From: JASFTV01 sp050050615
GTDB taxonomy: Bacteria; Desulfobacterota; DSM-4660; Desulfatiglandales; HGW-15
Direction: 5' to 3'
Length of the DNA: 50,845 bases
Assembly (NCBI GenBank): GCA_050050615.1
Contig: JASFTV010000001.1
Location: 1 to 50,845, forward strand
Position 1 is the stretch's first letter. Every line of letters begins with the position of its first letter. The position numbers and the translations under genes are program-made. The notes beneath the pieces are model-generated. The model was not told where the DNA came from and made no database searches. It was given only the letters and a program-made list of their open reading frames with translations. Positions 8,051-15,450 of this stretch are shown one piece after another.

Positions 8051-8890
8051 TTAATACCGCTTGTCTACCAGAGACCGCTTCACTTTGTCTAAACGGTTCT
8101 TGGTCTCGCCGAATTTCTTCATGGCTACGGATACAAACAGAACGTCTATGATGGCCATCTGTACCAAACGGGACGTCATCGGTGCCAGTCGAAGGGCCGC
8201 CTCTTGGGAATAGACAGATATGGCAATGTCACAGAGCTTGGAAAGCGGGCTTTTTTCCTGGCCCAGAATGCCGATCACCGTGGCTCCCGATTTCTTAGCA
8301 ATTTTCACACTCTCCAGGATGTCCTTGGTGGAGCCGGTATGTGATATCGCGACGACGACGTCTTCCGGGGACAGCAATGCAGAAGACATGACCTGCATGT
8401 GGGGGTCATCGTACGGGATGCACGATATTCCAAGGCGAAAGAATTTGTGATGCGCGTCTTTGGCGACGATGCCTGAACCTCCGAGACCATAGAATTCGAT
8501 GCGGCGGGCGGAAGTAAGGGCTTTTGCCGCTGTTTCCAGTGCGTCGATGCTCAGTTTGTTCAGTGCATTGTTGATTGCCTCTTTGTGGGCATTCAGTATT
8601 TTGTCCATAATCTGGACTATGGAGTCCTTTTCGGCCACATTTTCATATATGTACTGGGCAGAAGGAAGATCACGGGCCAAATTAAGCCTCAGCTCCATGT
8701 AGCCGTTCAACCCCAGCTTACGGCAGAATCTTATGACGGTAGGCTCGCTTGTCCCGGCTCTCTCCGCAAGTTCTGTGATTGAGTAGGAAATAGTGGAGGC
8801 GGGATCCTCAAGAACACACTTGGCGACCTTTTTCTCGGAGTTTCTCAAGGAGTCGAGGGCGTTCCTGATGCCAGAAACAGTATCAACCAT
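8051..8890 (-). CDS. RpiR/HexR-family transcriptional regulator (HTH plus SIS domain)
   Basis: The 279-residue protein has an N-terminal RpiR-type helix-turn-helix (ITELAERAGTSEPTVIRFCR near residue 38-57) and a C-terminal SIS sugar-phosphate-binding domain (FYGLGGSG near 132, AISHTGSTKDI near 180). Family members such as HexR sense KDPG or other sugar phosphates and control Entner-Doudoroff and sugar-acid genes, which fits this cluster. Two near-identical 15-bp palindromes in its own promoter suggest autoregulation. It is the first gene of the minus-strand cluster. Confidence 0.92.
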   Translation of the reverse strand: MVDTVSGIRNALDSLRNSEKKVAKCVLEDPASTISYSITELAERAGTSEPTVIRFCRKLGLNGYMELRLNLARDLPSAQYIYENVAEKDSIVQIMDKILNAHKEAINNALNKLSIDALETAAKALTSARRIEFYGLGGSGIVAKDAHHKFFRLGISCIPYDDPHMQVMSSALLSPEDVVVAISHTGSTKDILESVKIAKKSGATVIGILGQEKSPLSKLCDIAISVYSQEAALRLAPMTSRLVQMAIIDVLFVSVAMKKFGETKNRLDKVKRSLVDKRY

Positions 8891-8892
8891 TT

Positions 8893-8907
8893 CGTAAAAT
8901 TCCTACA
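8893..8907 (-). promoter_or_regulatory. Operator-like palindrome 1 (CGTAAAATTCCTACA)
   Basis: This 15-bp imperfect palindrome lies just upstream of the rpiR-type start codon. It matches the site at 8944-8958 at 12 of 15 positions, and its TGTA...TACA form (minus strand TGTAGGAATTTTACG) resembles HexR/RpiR operators known from gammaproteobacteria. Confidence 0.55.
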
Positions 8908-8943
8908 GATATTGCAATAGATTGGCAAATTTGCGATATATTT

Positions 8944-8958
8944 TGTAAGATTACTACA
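8944..8958 (-). promoter_or_regulatory. Operator-like palindrome 2 (TGTAAGATTACTACA), overlapping the -10
   Basis: The minus-strand reading TGTAGTAATCTTACA is close to the HexR consensus form TGTAAT-N3-ATTACA. It overlaps the predicted -10 box, as expected of a repressor site, and its centre is 51 bases (about five helical turns) from palindrome 1. Confidence 0.6.
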
Positions 8959-8975
8959 GAGCCCTGCTCTGTCAA
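8948..8975 (-). promoter_or_regulatory. Sigma-70-type promoter of the rpiR-type gene
   Basis: On the minus strand a perfect TTGACA (8970-8975) is followed after 16 bases by TAATCT (8948-8953). The -10 is mediocre, but the position, about 60 bases before the start codon, and the overlapping operator support it. The spacer holds a second palindrome, ACAGAGC-CCT-GCTCTGT at 8956-8972. Confidence 0.5.
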
Positions 8976-9149
8976 GAAAAAAACGGCGATGTTGAAATTT
9001 TTGTTAAGGTGCTTAATTTCCCACATCCTCGAGCCCTGTGATCAAGGCTTCGGACCAATGAAGTTTTTGTGGTACCCGTAACCCTCTCACCTGTGAAAGG
9101 AGCGGCATCTGAGAAAACGGGATTCATCTTTCTGCTGCGGCGGAGGTAT

Positions 9150-9291
9150 CTAATACAAACGCACTTAATATGTTTACATGTCATTGCGAGCCCGTAGGGC
9201 GCAGCAATCTCGTTTTCATTGGGATTGCTTCGTCCCCCGCATCAAGTGCGGGGTCCTCGCAATGACAGTTTTCTTAACGCGTTTGTATTAG
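9150..9291. repeat. MITE-like element with CTAATACAAACGC terminal inverted repeats
   Basis: CTAATACAAACGC (9150-9162) and its exact complement GCGTTTGTATTAG (9279-9291) bound a 142-bp element. Inside are a second inverted pair, ATGTCATTGCGAG (9178-9190) with CTCGCAATGACA (9256-9267), and a small CCCCGCA/TGCGGGG hairpin around 9236-9254. The GTCATTGCGAG...GCAATC core is a widespread dispersed bacterial repeat and recurs in the element at 47904-48105, which has different ends. The remaining gap bases 8976-9149 and 9292-9332 show nothing else. Confidence 0.75.
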
Positions 9292-9332
9292 TTCAAAGTT
9301 AGCGCTAAATGGATCGAAAGGAGGAAAGAAGA

Positions 9333-10727
9333 ATGGTAGATAGGGAGAAAAGAATATCCGAGATACTCAGTCTCTTTGTGTTAGCCTTCAGACAATCCCA
9401 TGGAGTTTGCCCAGAGAGGATCCTAAGGAATATTATACTGAATCTATTGGTCCTTGTTGTTTCGATCGCTCTGATATCCTGCAAAGCAAAACCGACCCTC
9501 AACGAGATAGAGAATATCCAAACTGTCCACCTCCGTGTCGAGCAAACCTATTCGAATGTTGAAGAAGACATCGTCCTACCCATAGAGGAGATGCTCTCGG
9601 ATTTGCTGAGCGGGAGGGAGGTGGAAGTTGTCGCCGAGGATGAATCCTGTGATGCCACTTTGACGATTTCTCTTAAGGGCAAGCCCCGGAAAGCCACTTT
9701 CACCAAGCCTCGCAAGATGACCTTTTACGAAGCTGCAGTTGTGAATGGTGTAGCGCGGCTCTCAATGGAGGGATACGCTTCCAAAAAAGTAGATCTTAGC
9801 GGCTCAAAACACTATTACTCAACGACTTACTATCCTCACAGCAACACCGATCCAAGAAAGCCGTTGATATATGCCGCTAAAAACGCATTGGTCAAAATGC
9901 TCATTGAGCTCTGGGGCCCCTCTATTCTTCTTGTGGTCTGGCAAGATCGCAGCTATTACGGCGTGAACAAGGCGATTGATGAGATCGTCGATGAACCTGC
10001 CAACATTGTGCCTGTCATACTCCAAGCTCTCAAACGTGACAACGTGTATACCCGGCGGTCAGCCATTCATGCACTGGACGAATTCACGAGGACACACAAG
10101 TACAACGTCCCAGGCAAAAGGGAGTACAAAATCGTGAAAATGAGTTTAGATGTACGACAAGCTGTACTCAGAGATCTTGGTTCCGTTGTCGAGGCCATAA
10201 AGGACGAAGATGAGCGGGTGAGCGGGACGGCTATGCGAATACTTGAAAGGTTTGGTCAAGAGGCAAAGCAGGCAATCCCTGCGCTGCACGAGGCGCTAAA
10301 AAGCGATAACAAGGATGTGCGCGCCAGGGCCCTCCGAACGCTTGGAACTATTGCGGAGCCAAAAGAGAGTGTCCGCCTTCTCATCAAAGCATTGCAGAGT
10401 GACAGCAATGATGTGCGTCGATCTGCCTTGATTGCGCTGGGCCACCTGGGGGCGGAGGCGGAAGAAGCCCTTCCCCAGATCATCAAGATTTTGGATGATG
10501 AGGGAGAAAATCCCAACATTCGCGATAATGCTGCCAGAGCGCTGAAGAAATTTGGCCCGCACGGCCGAGACGCTGTTCCTGCTCTCATCCGTGCCTTAAA
10601 GACCGATGCTCCATTTTTGCCTCATAGTGCCGCGAAGTCATTGCAGGCAATTACCGGGCAGGATTTCGGTCGAGCTGCCGAGAAGTGGCAACAGTGGTGG
10701 GAGACACAAGGTAGGGGACGGGGCTAA
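9333..10727 (+). CDS. HEAT-repeat lipoprotein
   Basis: From the ATG at 9333 (GGAGG 8 bases upstream) the protein has 464 residues. A hydrophobic run ends in the lipobox-like LISC near residue 47-50, so the mature protein is probably a lipid-anchored envelope protein. An N-terminal region of about 37 residues before the hydrophobic run is unusually long, and the true start may be further in. Residues about 55-190 form an unassigned domain; about 210-455 are HEAT/PBS-lyase-type helical repeats (for example KDVRARALRTLGTIAEPKES, then NDVRRSALIALGHLGAEAEE), which usually serve as protein-binding scaffolds. Partners are unknown. Two accessory-looking genes follow on the same strand. Confidence 0.8.
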   Translation: MVDREKRISEILSLFVLAFRQSHGVCPERILRNIILNLLVLVVSIALISCKAKPTLNEIENIQTVHLRVEQTYSNVEEDIVLPIEEMLSDLLSGREVEVVAEDESCDATLTISLKGKPRKATFTKPRKMTFYEAAVVNGVARLSMEGYASKKVDLSGSKHYYSTTYYPHSNTDPRKPLIYAAKNALVKMLIELWGPSILLVVWQDRSYYGVNKAIDEIVDEPANIVPVILQALKRDNVYTRRSAIHALDEFTRTHKYNVPGKREYKIVKMSLDVRQAVLRDLGSVVEAIKDEDERVSGTAMRILERFGQEAKQAIPALHEALKSDNKDVRARALRTLGTIAEPKESVRLLIKALQSDSNDVRRSALIALGHLGAEAEEALPQIIKILDDEGENPNIRDNAARALKKFGPHGRDAVPALIRALKTDAPFLPHSAAKSLQAITGQDFGRAAEKWQQWWETQGRGRG

Positions 10728-10951
10728 ATAAACATCCCCTTCTTGCTGCGACTTGCACCTTTTCAAATCCTGTTGGACATGTCAATATACCTGGAAATGG
10801 GCAAGAAGATCTGGATTGAAAGGATAGACCTGTTCTCGGTTAGGTGAGAAAACAGCTGAAAGACCTATAGCGGCTTTATGAAGAAGGGAAAACCTTGGAA
10901 CAGGCGGTTTAGTCCTTCAAGGGAGCCGCCATTTTCCATAGTGGCCGATCC

Positions 10952-11803
10952 ATGATAACAAGAGATCAAGAAGAATTTATATTGGCTAGGGCTTATGTCC
11001 CGGAACACATAGTCGGGTTGATGACACGAGTATCAGGTGGAGAACCCTTCCTCATCGAAAGCTATTTTTGTTGCCGAAAGGAAGACTGGGTTATTCTCGT
11101 AGGCTATCCCCTTGACAGGGATTTCACTCTGGATGAACTTGAAACCCTCATTGATAAAATCAAAAAGAGATTCCGCCCGGGACAGTTCTCCCTTATCGCG
11201 CCGGACATACCACCCTCATTCGTCGGGTCCTGCCAAGAAAGGGAGAGCGATGATTATTTTACGCTGGATATTCCGGTTACCACGATAAAGAGTGGCATAA
11301 GGCGCCTGATAAACAAGGCAAAGGAAAACGTAAAGGTAGAACGTGCCACAAAAATTCGGAAAGCACACCAAGAACTCACAAGGGAATTTATCGAGAGAGC
11401 TAAGCCACCTGCTCGAGTTAAGAATCTTCTATCCAAGATCGCGGATTATGTGGGGCATTCAAAGGAGGTCTTCGTTTTGAACGCTTGGGATGCAGGAAAT
11501 AATTTGACGGCCTTCTATGTGGTTGATCTTGCGGCGAAGGATTTCACTGCTTATGTTGTAGGGTGTCATTCCAAAGCGAATTACGCCGCGGGAGCCTCTG
11601 ATCTGTTGTGCCTTGAAATGATCAAGATGAGCATGGAATACGGTAAGAATTATATTCACCTTGGTCTAGGGGTAAACAGGGGCATCCGGCAATTTAAGAA
11701 AAAATGGGGGGGCACGCCCACCCGAAGATACGAAATGTGTGAACTTGTATTTAGGAGGCCTTCCATACTTGCTGCCTTGAGGGCAATGGGGAAAATCTCT
11801 TGA
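10952..11803 (+). CDS. GNAT/FemAB-like acyltransferase-fold protein
   Basis: The 283-residue protein looks like a double GNAT-fold or FemAB-related protein. Its C-terminal part (LTAFYVVDLAAKDFTAYVVG near 185-204, then HLGLGVNRGIRQFKKKWGG near 245-263) resembles the acceptor half of peptidoglycan-bridge or aminoacyl-transferring enzymes and of DUF2156-like proteins. No substrate can be named. The start context is weak (no clear ribosome-binding site before ATG 10952). It ends 24 bases before the TraB-like gene, so the two are probably one transcript. Confidence 0.55.
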   Translation: MITRDQEEFILARAYVPEHIVGLMTRVSGGEPFLIESYFCCRKEDWVILVGYPLDRDFTLDELETLIDKIKKRFRPGQFSLIAPDIPPSFVGSCQERESDDYFTLDIPVTTIKSGIRRLINKAKENVKVERATKIRKAHQELTREFIERAKPPARVKNLLSKIADYVGHSKEVFVLNAWDAGNNLTAFYVVDLAAKDFTAYVVGCHSKANYAAGASDLLCLEMIKMSMEYGKNYIHLGLGVNRGIRQFKKKWGGTPTRRYEMCELVFRRPSILAALRAMGKIS

Positions 11804-11827
11804 AGGAAACAAAGAGAGAGAAGAAAT

Positions 11828-12667
11828 ATGTTTTTCAAGAAATCCAGAGAAAAAGAACTAAGAATGATTTGCCAGGTAAAAAAGGGCAACGAGGAATCAT
11901 ATCTTGTGGGGACCGCGCATCTCTTCCCTTACAGTTTCAGGAGTTCGCTCTTCCGATATATTGAAAATGCCAGTACCGTACTGTTTGAAGGACCCCTTGA
12001 CCAGGAGAATATGGCCAGGGTCGTGAAGGCGGGCCTAGAAGTGGAAAATCCTTCGCATCTGTTTGATGAAATGGACAAGCAAACCATTCTTCGTGTTTCC
12101 GAAATGCTCATCCCCACCTGTCGAATCAAGAGCCCGTTCCTCTTTTTCAACCCTCGCACCCTAAGCACAGAGAACCCGGTATATGAAATGGTAAAGGGAA
12201 TGAAGCCCTGGTTGGCTTTTTTTGCGATATGGTTCAATTTCCTGAGAAGAAATGGGTGGCAGCATTCGGTCGATGAGGAAGCTTACTCTATCGCCCGGGA
12301 AACGGGCAAGCCAGTCATTTTTCTCGAAACCATAGAAGAGCAGATAAAAGTTCTGGAAAACCTGTCGCACGAAAAGATTCTCTACTTCCTGGAACAGGTT
12401 GATCACTGGAATGCTTATGCGCAGAAATATGTGAAATGTTATCTGAAAGGAGATCTGGAAAACCTGACACCCATGTGGAGCAGATTCCCCACGCGCCATG
12501 GCTCGGTCATAGGCCGACGCGACCGCATACTATATGAAAGGATGGCGCGTTACTTGAAAAAGGGAGATGCCGTGGCATTTGTAGGTGCACCTCACCTCCG
12601 GGGCATAGGTCAGATGCTTCGCGCCGACGGCTTCGAAATCCAAGGCCCACCAGGAACACGCTCGTAA
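11828..12667 (+). CDS. TraB/PrgY/GumN (ChaN-type) family protein
   Basis: The 279-residue protein carries the conserved blocks of the TraB/PrgY-GumN superfamily: YLVGTAHLFP near residue 25 (GTxH), LFEGPLD near 51, VDEEAYSIARETGKPVIFLE near 150-169, RRDRILYERMARYL near 225 and FVGAPHLRGIGQML near 247 (GAxHLxGxxG). Members are proposed metal-dependent peptidases; PrgY removes pheromone activity in enterococci, but most bacterial members are unstudied. There is no signal peptide, so a cytoplasmic or peripheral location is likely. It appears co-transcribed with the GNAT-like gene. Confidence 0.75.
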   Translation: MFFKKSREKELRMICQVKKGNEESYLVGTAHLFPYSFRSSLFRYIENASTVLFEGPLDQENMARVVKAGLEVENPSHLFDEMDKQTILRVSEMLIPTCRIKSPFLFFNPRTLSTENPVYEMVKGMKPWLAFFAIWFNFLRRNGWQHSVDEEAYSIARETGKPVIFLETIEEQIKVLENLSHEKILYFLEQVDHWNAYAQKYVKCYLKGDLENLTPMWSRFPTRHGSVIGRRDRILYERMARYLKKGDAVAFVGAPHLRGIGQMLRADGFEIQGPPGTRS

Positions 12668-12889
12668 GGCGTCTGCAGCACGTACCGCTTAGGATCACTA
12701 TTCACGCCGTCCATAAGAACTACCGCGGTCTGTTTCCAACATCGAATCCACAAGCGAGCACCTTGACCATCAAAGGGATAGCTACGAAGGCTCCCACGGA
12801 CCTCAGAATTTGGGCAAGGCGCTCGATCTTTGCCCACCAACCCATAAGGCCCCAGATCCTTGCGGCGGTAAGCCGTGTTTCCCTGTCCG

Positions 12890-13048
12890 TCAAATGCATA
12901 TACGGGCTCTTGCTTTCTCTGCTACGGATAACGCTTCTCGAACAGCCGCCATGGCTTCTGTGACCATGCCATTCGCATATTATGCCTCTTCGAGGGCGAC
13001 AAGGAACATAGGGGTCGCCCCGAATGATCCCCATAGCGGGCAAACCAT
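12890..13048 (-). pseudogene. Possible small decayed gene with an in-frame stop
   Basis: On the minus strand an ATG at 13048 follows AGGAGG at 8 bases and opens a frame of 22 codons (MVCPLWGSFGATPMFLVALE...) to a TAA. Reading on past that TAA gives another 29 protein-like codons (NGMVTEAMAAVREALSVAEK...) to TGA at 12890-12892. I do not recognise the protein. Either the first 22 residues are a real small peptide or the whole is a remnant interrupted by a stop. Confidence 0.25.
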
Positions 13049-13254
13049 ATTTGAATCCTCCTCCCTTGCATCACCGGTACTCCCAAAATATACTGCACTC
13101 ATTGAGGAAAAAGTGGTCGACCACAACATCATGAGGTGGTTTCACCCTTGACACACAAGGTCTATTTCTCTACACTCGTTCCCCAAAAAAGCGGGTTCTT
13201 ATCCCTCTGAATATCCAGTTTGTTGTAACACAAATGACTTATCCAAATGACAAT

Positions 13255-13299
13255 GACGGCCCCCCGCTGCGATTGAAATATGTCAAGTTGTTTGCGATA
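13255..13299 (+). repeat. 45-bp repeat, uninterrupted copy
   Basis: GACGGCCCCCCGCTGCGATT and the following bases to 13299 match the inverted copy at 19224-19267 almost exactly (one substitution, one length change in the C run). The flank at 13215-13254 also resembles 19465-19515 in inverted orientation (shared TATCCAAATGACAAT). Here the two parts are contiguous; in the other copy about 200 bp separates them. Confidence 0.75.
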
Positions 13300-13373
13300 C
13301 AGAATACTAGTAGTTCGTTTTTTGACAACATCCCTCTCGTTCAGGTTAAGGGATACAGAAGAAGGAAAGGTCA

Positions 13374-13694
13374 ATGAGCCGACCTGATATTTACTGGACC
13401 GGAGAGTCCGGAAGGCAGTATGGGTATTGGATTTATGCGATAGAAGCGCAGTTCCGGAAGATTGCTGGGAACTTCATCTTCGCCAAGAGAACGGAGACGG
13501 GGGAATGGGTACCCATTTACATCGGGCACACCAGGGATTTTGATGAAGGCATGGGGGATCAGGAAAAGGAAGCTTGTGCAAAAGGCCATGGAGCCACGCA
13601 CGCTCATGTGCATTTCAGCTCCCCGGATGAGCATGTGCGAAAGGCCGAAATGGCAGATTTGGTCGCCCGATGGAAACCTGTGTGCAATAGCTGA
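13374..13694 (+). CDS. Small GIY-YIG-like protein (106 aa)
   Basis: The 106-residue protein has YGYWIYAIEAQF, an AGNFIFAKR strand, VPIYIGHTRDF near residue 46-56, GATHAHVHFSS near 73-83 and ends ARWKPVCNS. This matches a family of small hypothetical proteins that looks like a GIY-YIG fold: paired aromatic strands, then an IYIGxT segment and a C-terminal RWxPxCN. The catalytic pattern is not a canonical GIY-YIG endonuclease, so nuclease activity is uncertain. GGAAAGG lies 3 bases upstream of the ATG, so the ribosome-binding site is close. It stands alone between repeats, like a cargo or orphan gene. Confidence 0.6.
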   Translation: MSRPDIYWTGESGRQYGYWIYAIEAQFRKIAGNFIFAKRTETGEWVPIYIGHTRDFDEGMGDQEKEACAKGHGATHAHVHFSSPDEHVRKAEMADLVARWKPVCNS

Positions 13695-13796
13695 GGTTAA
13701 CGGTATACCCAAAAGCGCGGCAGAGAGCCCCGTCCACAAGCGCGGGGAGATTCACTATAGGGCAGGATTAGTTGGCTTGGTCCCTAATTTTTTAGT

Positions 13797-14104
13797 GACG
13801 TTCAAAAGTGTTGGCATGGACTGGGTTCGAATGTGTTTTGTGTTTTGCAGGCCGTGCCACTTTTCTCAAGGGGATATCTATTTGCCTACTGGGCGGTGAC
13901 CGGAAATTCGGGGTTTGACATGTTCATGGGACATTCCCAGGTGTTTCCGGGCGTAGACCCCGAATTTCCGGCCACTGCAAGGTCAGGTGCGATTTTTCTG
14001 TGAGATATCCCCTTTCGAAAAGGTCATGGCCTGCTTTTGAATGAATTAAAATGGAAATGAATCATGTGTATGGCTTCGTGCTATGTCAACACTTTTGAAC
14101 GTTA
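13797..14104. repeat. Nested inverted-repeat element (about 308 bp) abutting rfaE2
   Basis: Three inverted pairs are nested: outer about 21 bases (13797-13817 with 14083-14104, sharing GTTCAAAAGTGTTG), middle about 33 bases (13847-13879 with 14003-14034, ending GGGGATATCT), inner 14 bases perfect (CCGGAAATTCGGGG 13900-13913 with 13958-13971). The middle arms resemble the outer arms of the 141-342 element. The right outer arm contains the stop codon and last codons of rfaE2. The rest of the 13695-14085 gap holds no gene. Confidence 0.75.
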
Positions 14105-14577
14105 CCAATTTTCTTGATTATGTCTGTGGTGGAATAGCCGGCAATAAAGGGGATACGCTTCACTTCTCCACCTGCCTTTTTGACGATATCGGCTCCAATA
14201 ATCTCATCTTCAGCCCAATCTTCCCCTTTAACCAGAACATCCGGCACGAGATGCTGGATCACTTTCAGAGGATTGTCTTCGTCAAAGAGGACCACCCCGT
14301 CCACGCAGCTCAAAGCAGCCAGGAGCTCCGTCCTTTGCCCCTCGCCCATGATCGGCCTTCCTTCCCCTTTGATCGCCCTGACGGATCTATCGCTATTAAT
14401 AGCCACGACCAAATAATCCCCCAATTCCCTTGCAGCATAGAGATATCGGGTGTGGCCTGCATGGAGAATGTCAAAAACGCCGTTTGTAAATACGATACGT
14501 TTCCCTTCAGCCCTGAGCTGATCAATCTCTTCCTTGATTGCTGAGATTTGTTTTACCTTCAAACGATATTTTTCCAT
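14086..14577 (-). CDS. rfaE2: Heptose-1-phosphate adenylyltransferase (RfaE2/HldE C-domain type)
   Basis: This nucleotidyltransferase activates D-glycero-beta-D-manno-heptose 1-phosphate with ATP for LPS core assembly. The 163-residue protein has FTNGVFDILHAGHTRYL near residue 30-46 (the HxGH catalytic motif), INSDRSVRAIKGEGRPI near 62 and KGEDWAEDEI near 112. It is a stand-alone transferase domain without the RfaE1 kinase. The start at 14577 fits the family; an in-frame start at 14661 would run into comF. The last residues (GNVQKC) are encoded inside a palindromic repeat arm, so the C-terminus may have been altered by the insertion. Confidence 0.9.
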   Translation of the reverse strand: MEKYRLKVKQISAIKEEIDQLRAEGKRIVFTNGVFDILHAGHTRYLYAARELGDYLVVAINSDRSVRAIKGEGRPIMGEGQRTELLAALSCVDGVVLFDEDNPLKVIQHLVPDVLVKGEDWAEDEIIGADIVKKAGGEVKRIPFIAGYSTTDIIKKIGNVQKC

Positions 14578-14611
14578 GCTCAGTACCATCCATAAGCAGA
14601 ATTCTTCGCGC

Positions 14612-15373
14612 TCATTGTGATTGGTGCGACTGCCCAACCGAAGTCCTTGCCAATACCACACAGAACACCTTTTCAGCGCGGGATCTCTTAAGCATACGGG
14701 CGCATTCGTTCAGGGTGTTGCCGGTGGTGGCCACATCATCCACGAGCACAACGACCCGTCCTTTGACAGCCTTTGGAGCTATTACCTCAAAGGCCCTCCG
14801 TATGTTTTTCCGTCTTTCATCGCTCTTAAGCCCTGTCTGTGGCCTTGTATATCTTATCCTTCTTAGGGACAAAAAGTCCAGTTCCGCACCGAGCCACGAA
14901 GCCACATGGCGCGCCAAGAGAAGACTCTGGTTGAATCCCCTCTCCCGCAATCTTTTGTGGTGGAGAGGGACGGGCATGACCAAAAGGTCATCACTTTGTT
15001 TCAGCCAGCTTTGGGCAAAGGAACCTAGAAGGGACCCCAGAGCGCTGGCAAGGTGGCTTCTCTGGGCATATTTGAATTCGTGAACAGCTCTCATCAGACT
15101 CGATTCATAGAGGTAGGGGGCGCGCGTCCTGTCATAGAGAGGCTTTTTTCTCAAACAATCTTCACAGTGATGGTCTTGTTCAATCCCTGCCGCAAAAGGT
15201 CGGCCGCACAGGGGGCAAAGGGGTGAAGTGATTTCAGAAAAGCCATCAAAGCAAACTTGACAGAAAGGGAATTCCAACCCATCGGCATTCGCCTTGGTTC
15301 CCCTCAGGAACGTTTGGCAGATACCACATCTGGGAGGGTAGATGAGGTCTATTAAATGCTTGAAAGGGTTCAT
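14612..15373 (-). CDS. comF: ComF-family phosphoribosyltransferase-like protein
   Basis: The 253-residue protein has an N-terminal double zinc-finger region (CGICQTFL near 16, CQVCFDG near 38, CPLCGRP near 53, CEDCLRK near 70) and a C-terminal phosphoribosyltransferase fold with VVLVDDVATTGNTLNECA near 212-229, the PRPP-binding loop. ComF proteins take part in DNA uptake in competent bacteria, but many non-competent species carry one. It lies 34 bases before rfaE2 and follows the YkgJ-type gene on the same strand. Confidence 0.9.
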   Translation of the reverse strand: MNPFKHLIDLIYPPRCGICQTFLRGTKANADGLEFPFCQVCFDGFSEITSPLCPLCGRPFAAGIEQDHHCEDCLRKKPLYDRTRAPYLYESSLMRAVHEFKYAQRSHLASALGSLLGSFAQSWLKQSDDLLVMPVPLHHKRLRERGFNQSLLLARHVASWLGAELDFLSLRRIRYTRPQTGLKSDERRKNIRRAFEVIAPKAVKGRVVVLVDDVATTGNTLNECARMLKRSRAEKVFCVVLARTSVGQSHQSQ

Positions 15374-15450
15374 TGCTCAAAACCTGGGAAAGTGGCATCG
15401 AGACCCGTAACCGCTATGAGACGCCATCTTTCCATGACTCTACCACGTCA

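Larger units (their letters stand above)
12668..13373. other. Roughly 700-bp gap of probably decayed sequence
   Basis: No intact gene is convincing here. Overlapping frames on both strands are short and lack start signals, except for a small minus-strand frame at 12890-13048, listed separately. The last part (13200-13299) is a repeat shared with 19.2-19.5 kb. The stretch reads as eroded coding DNA plus repeats. Confidence 0.45.

Noticed and set aside
10841..10951. In-frame sequence upstream of the GNAT-like start containing two or three TAG codons (RLYEEGKTLEQAV between them), suggestive of amber read-through or pyrrolysine.
   Set aside because: No homology extends the protein upstream and no pyrrolysine genes are in the window. 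Three TAGs in under 40 codons fits untranslated DNA better.
12720..13043. Minus-strand frame of 107 codons in the accessory gap.
   Set aside because: It has no start signal, its composition is irregular, and it overlaps another more protein-like frame; no family was recognised.
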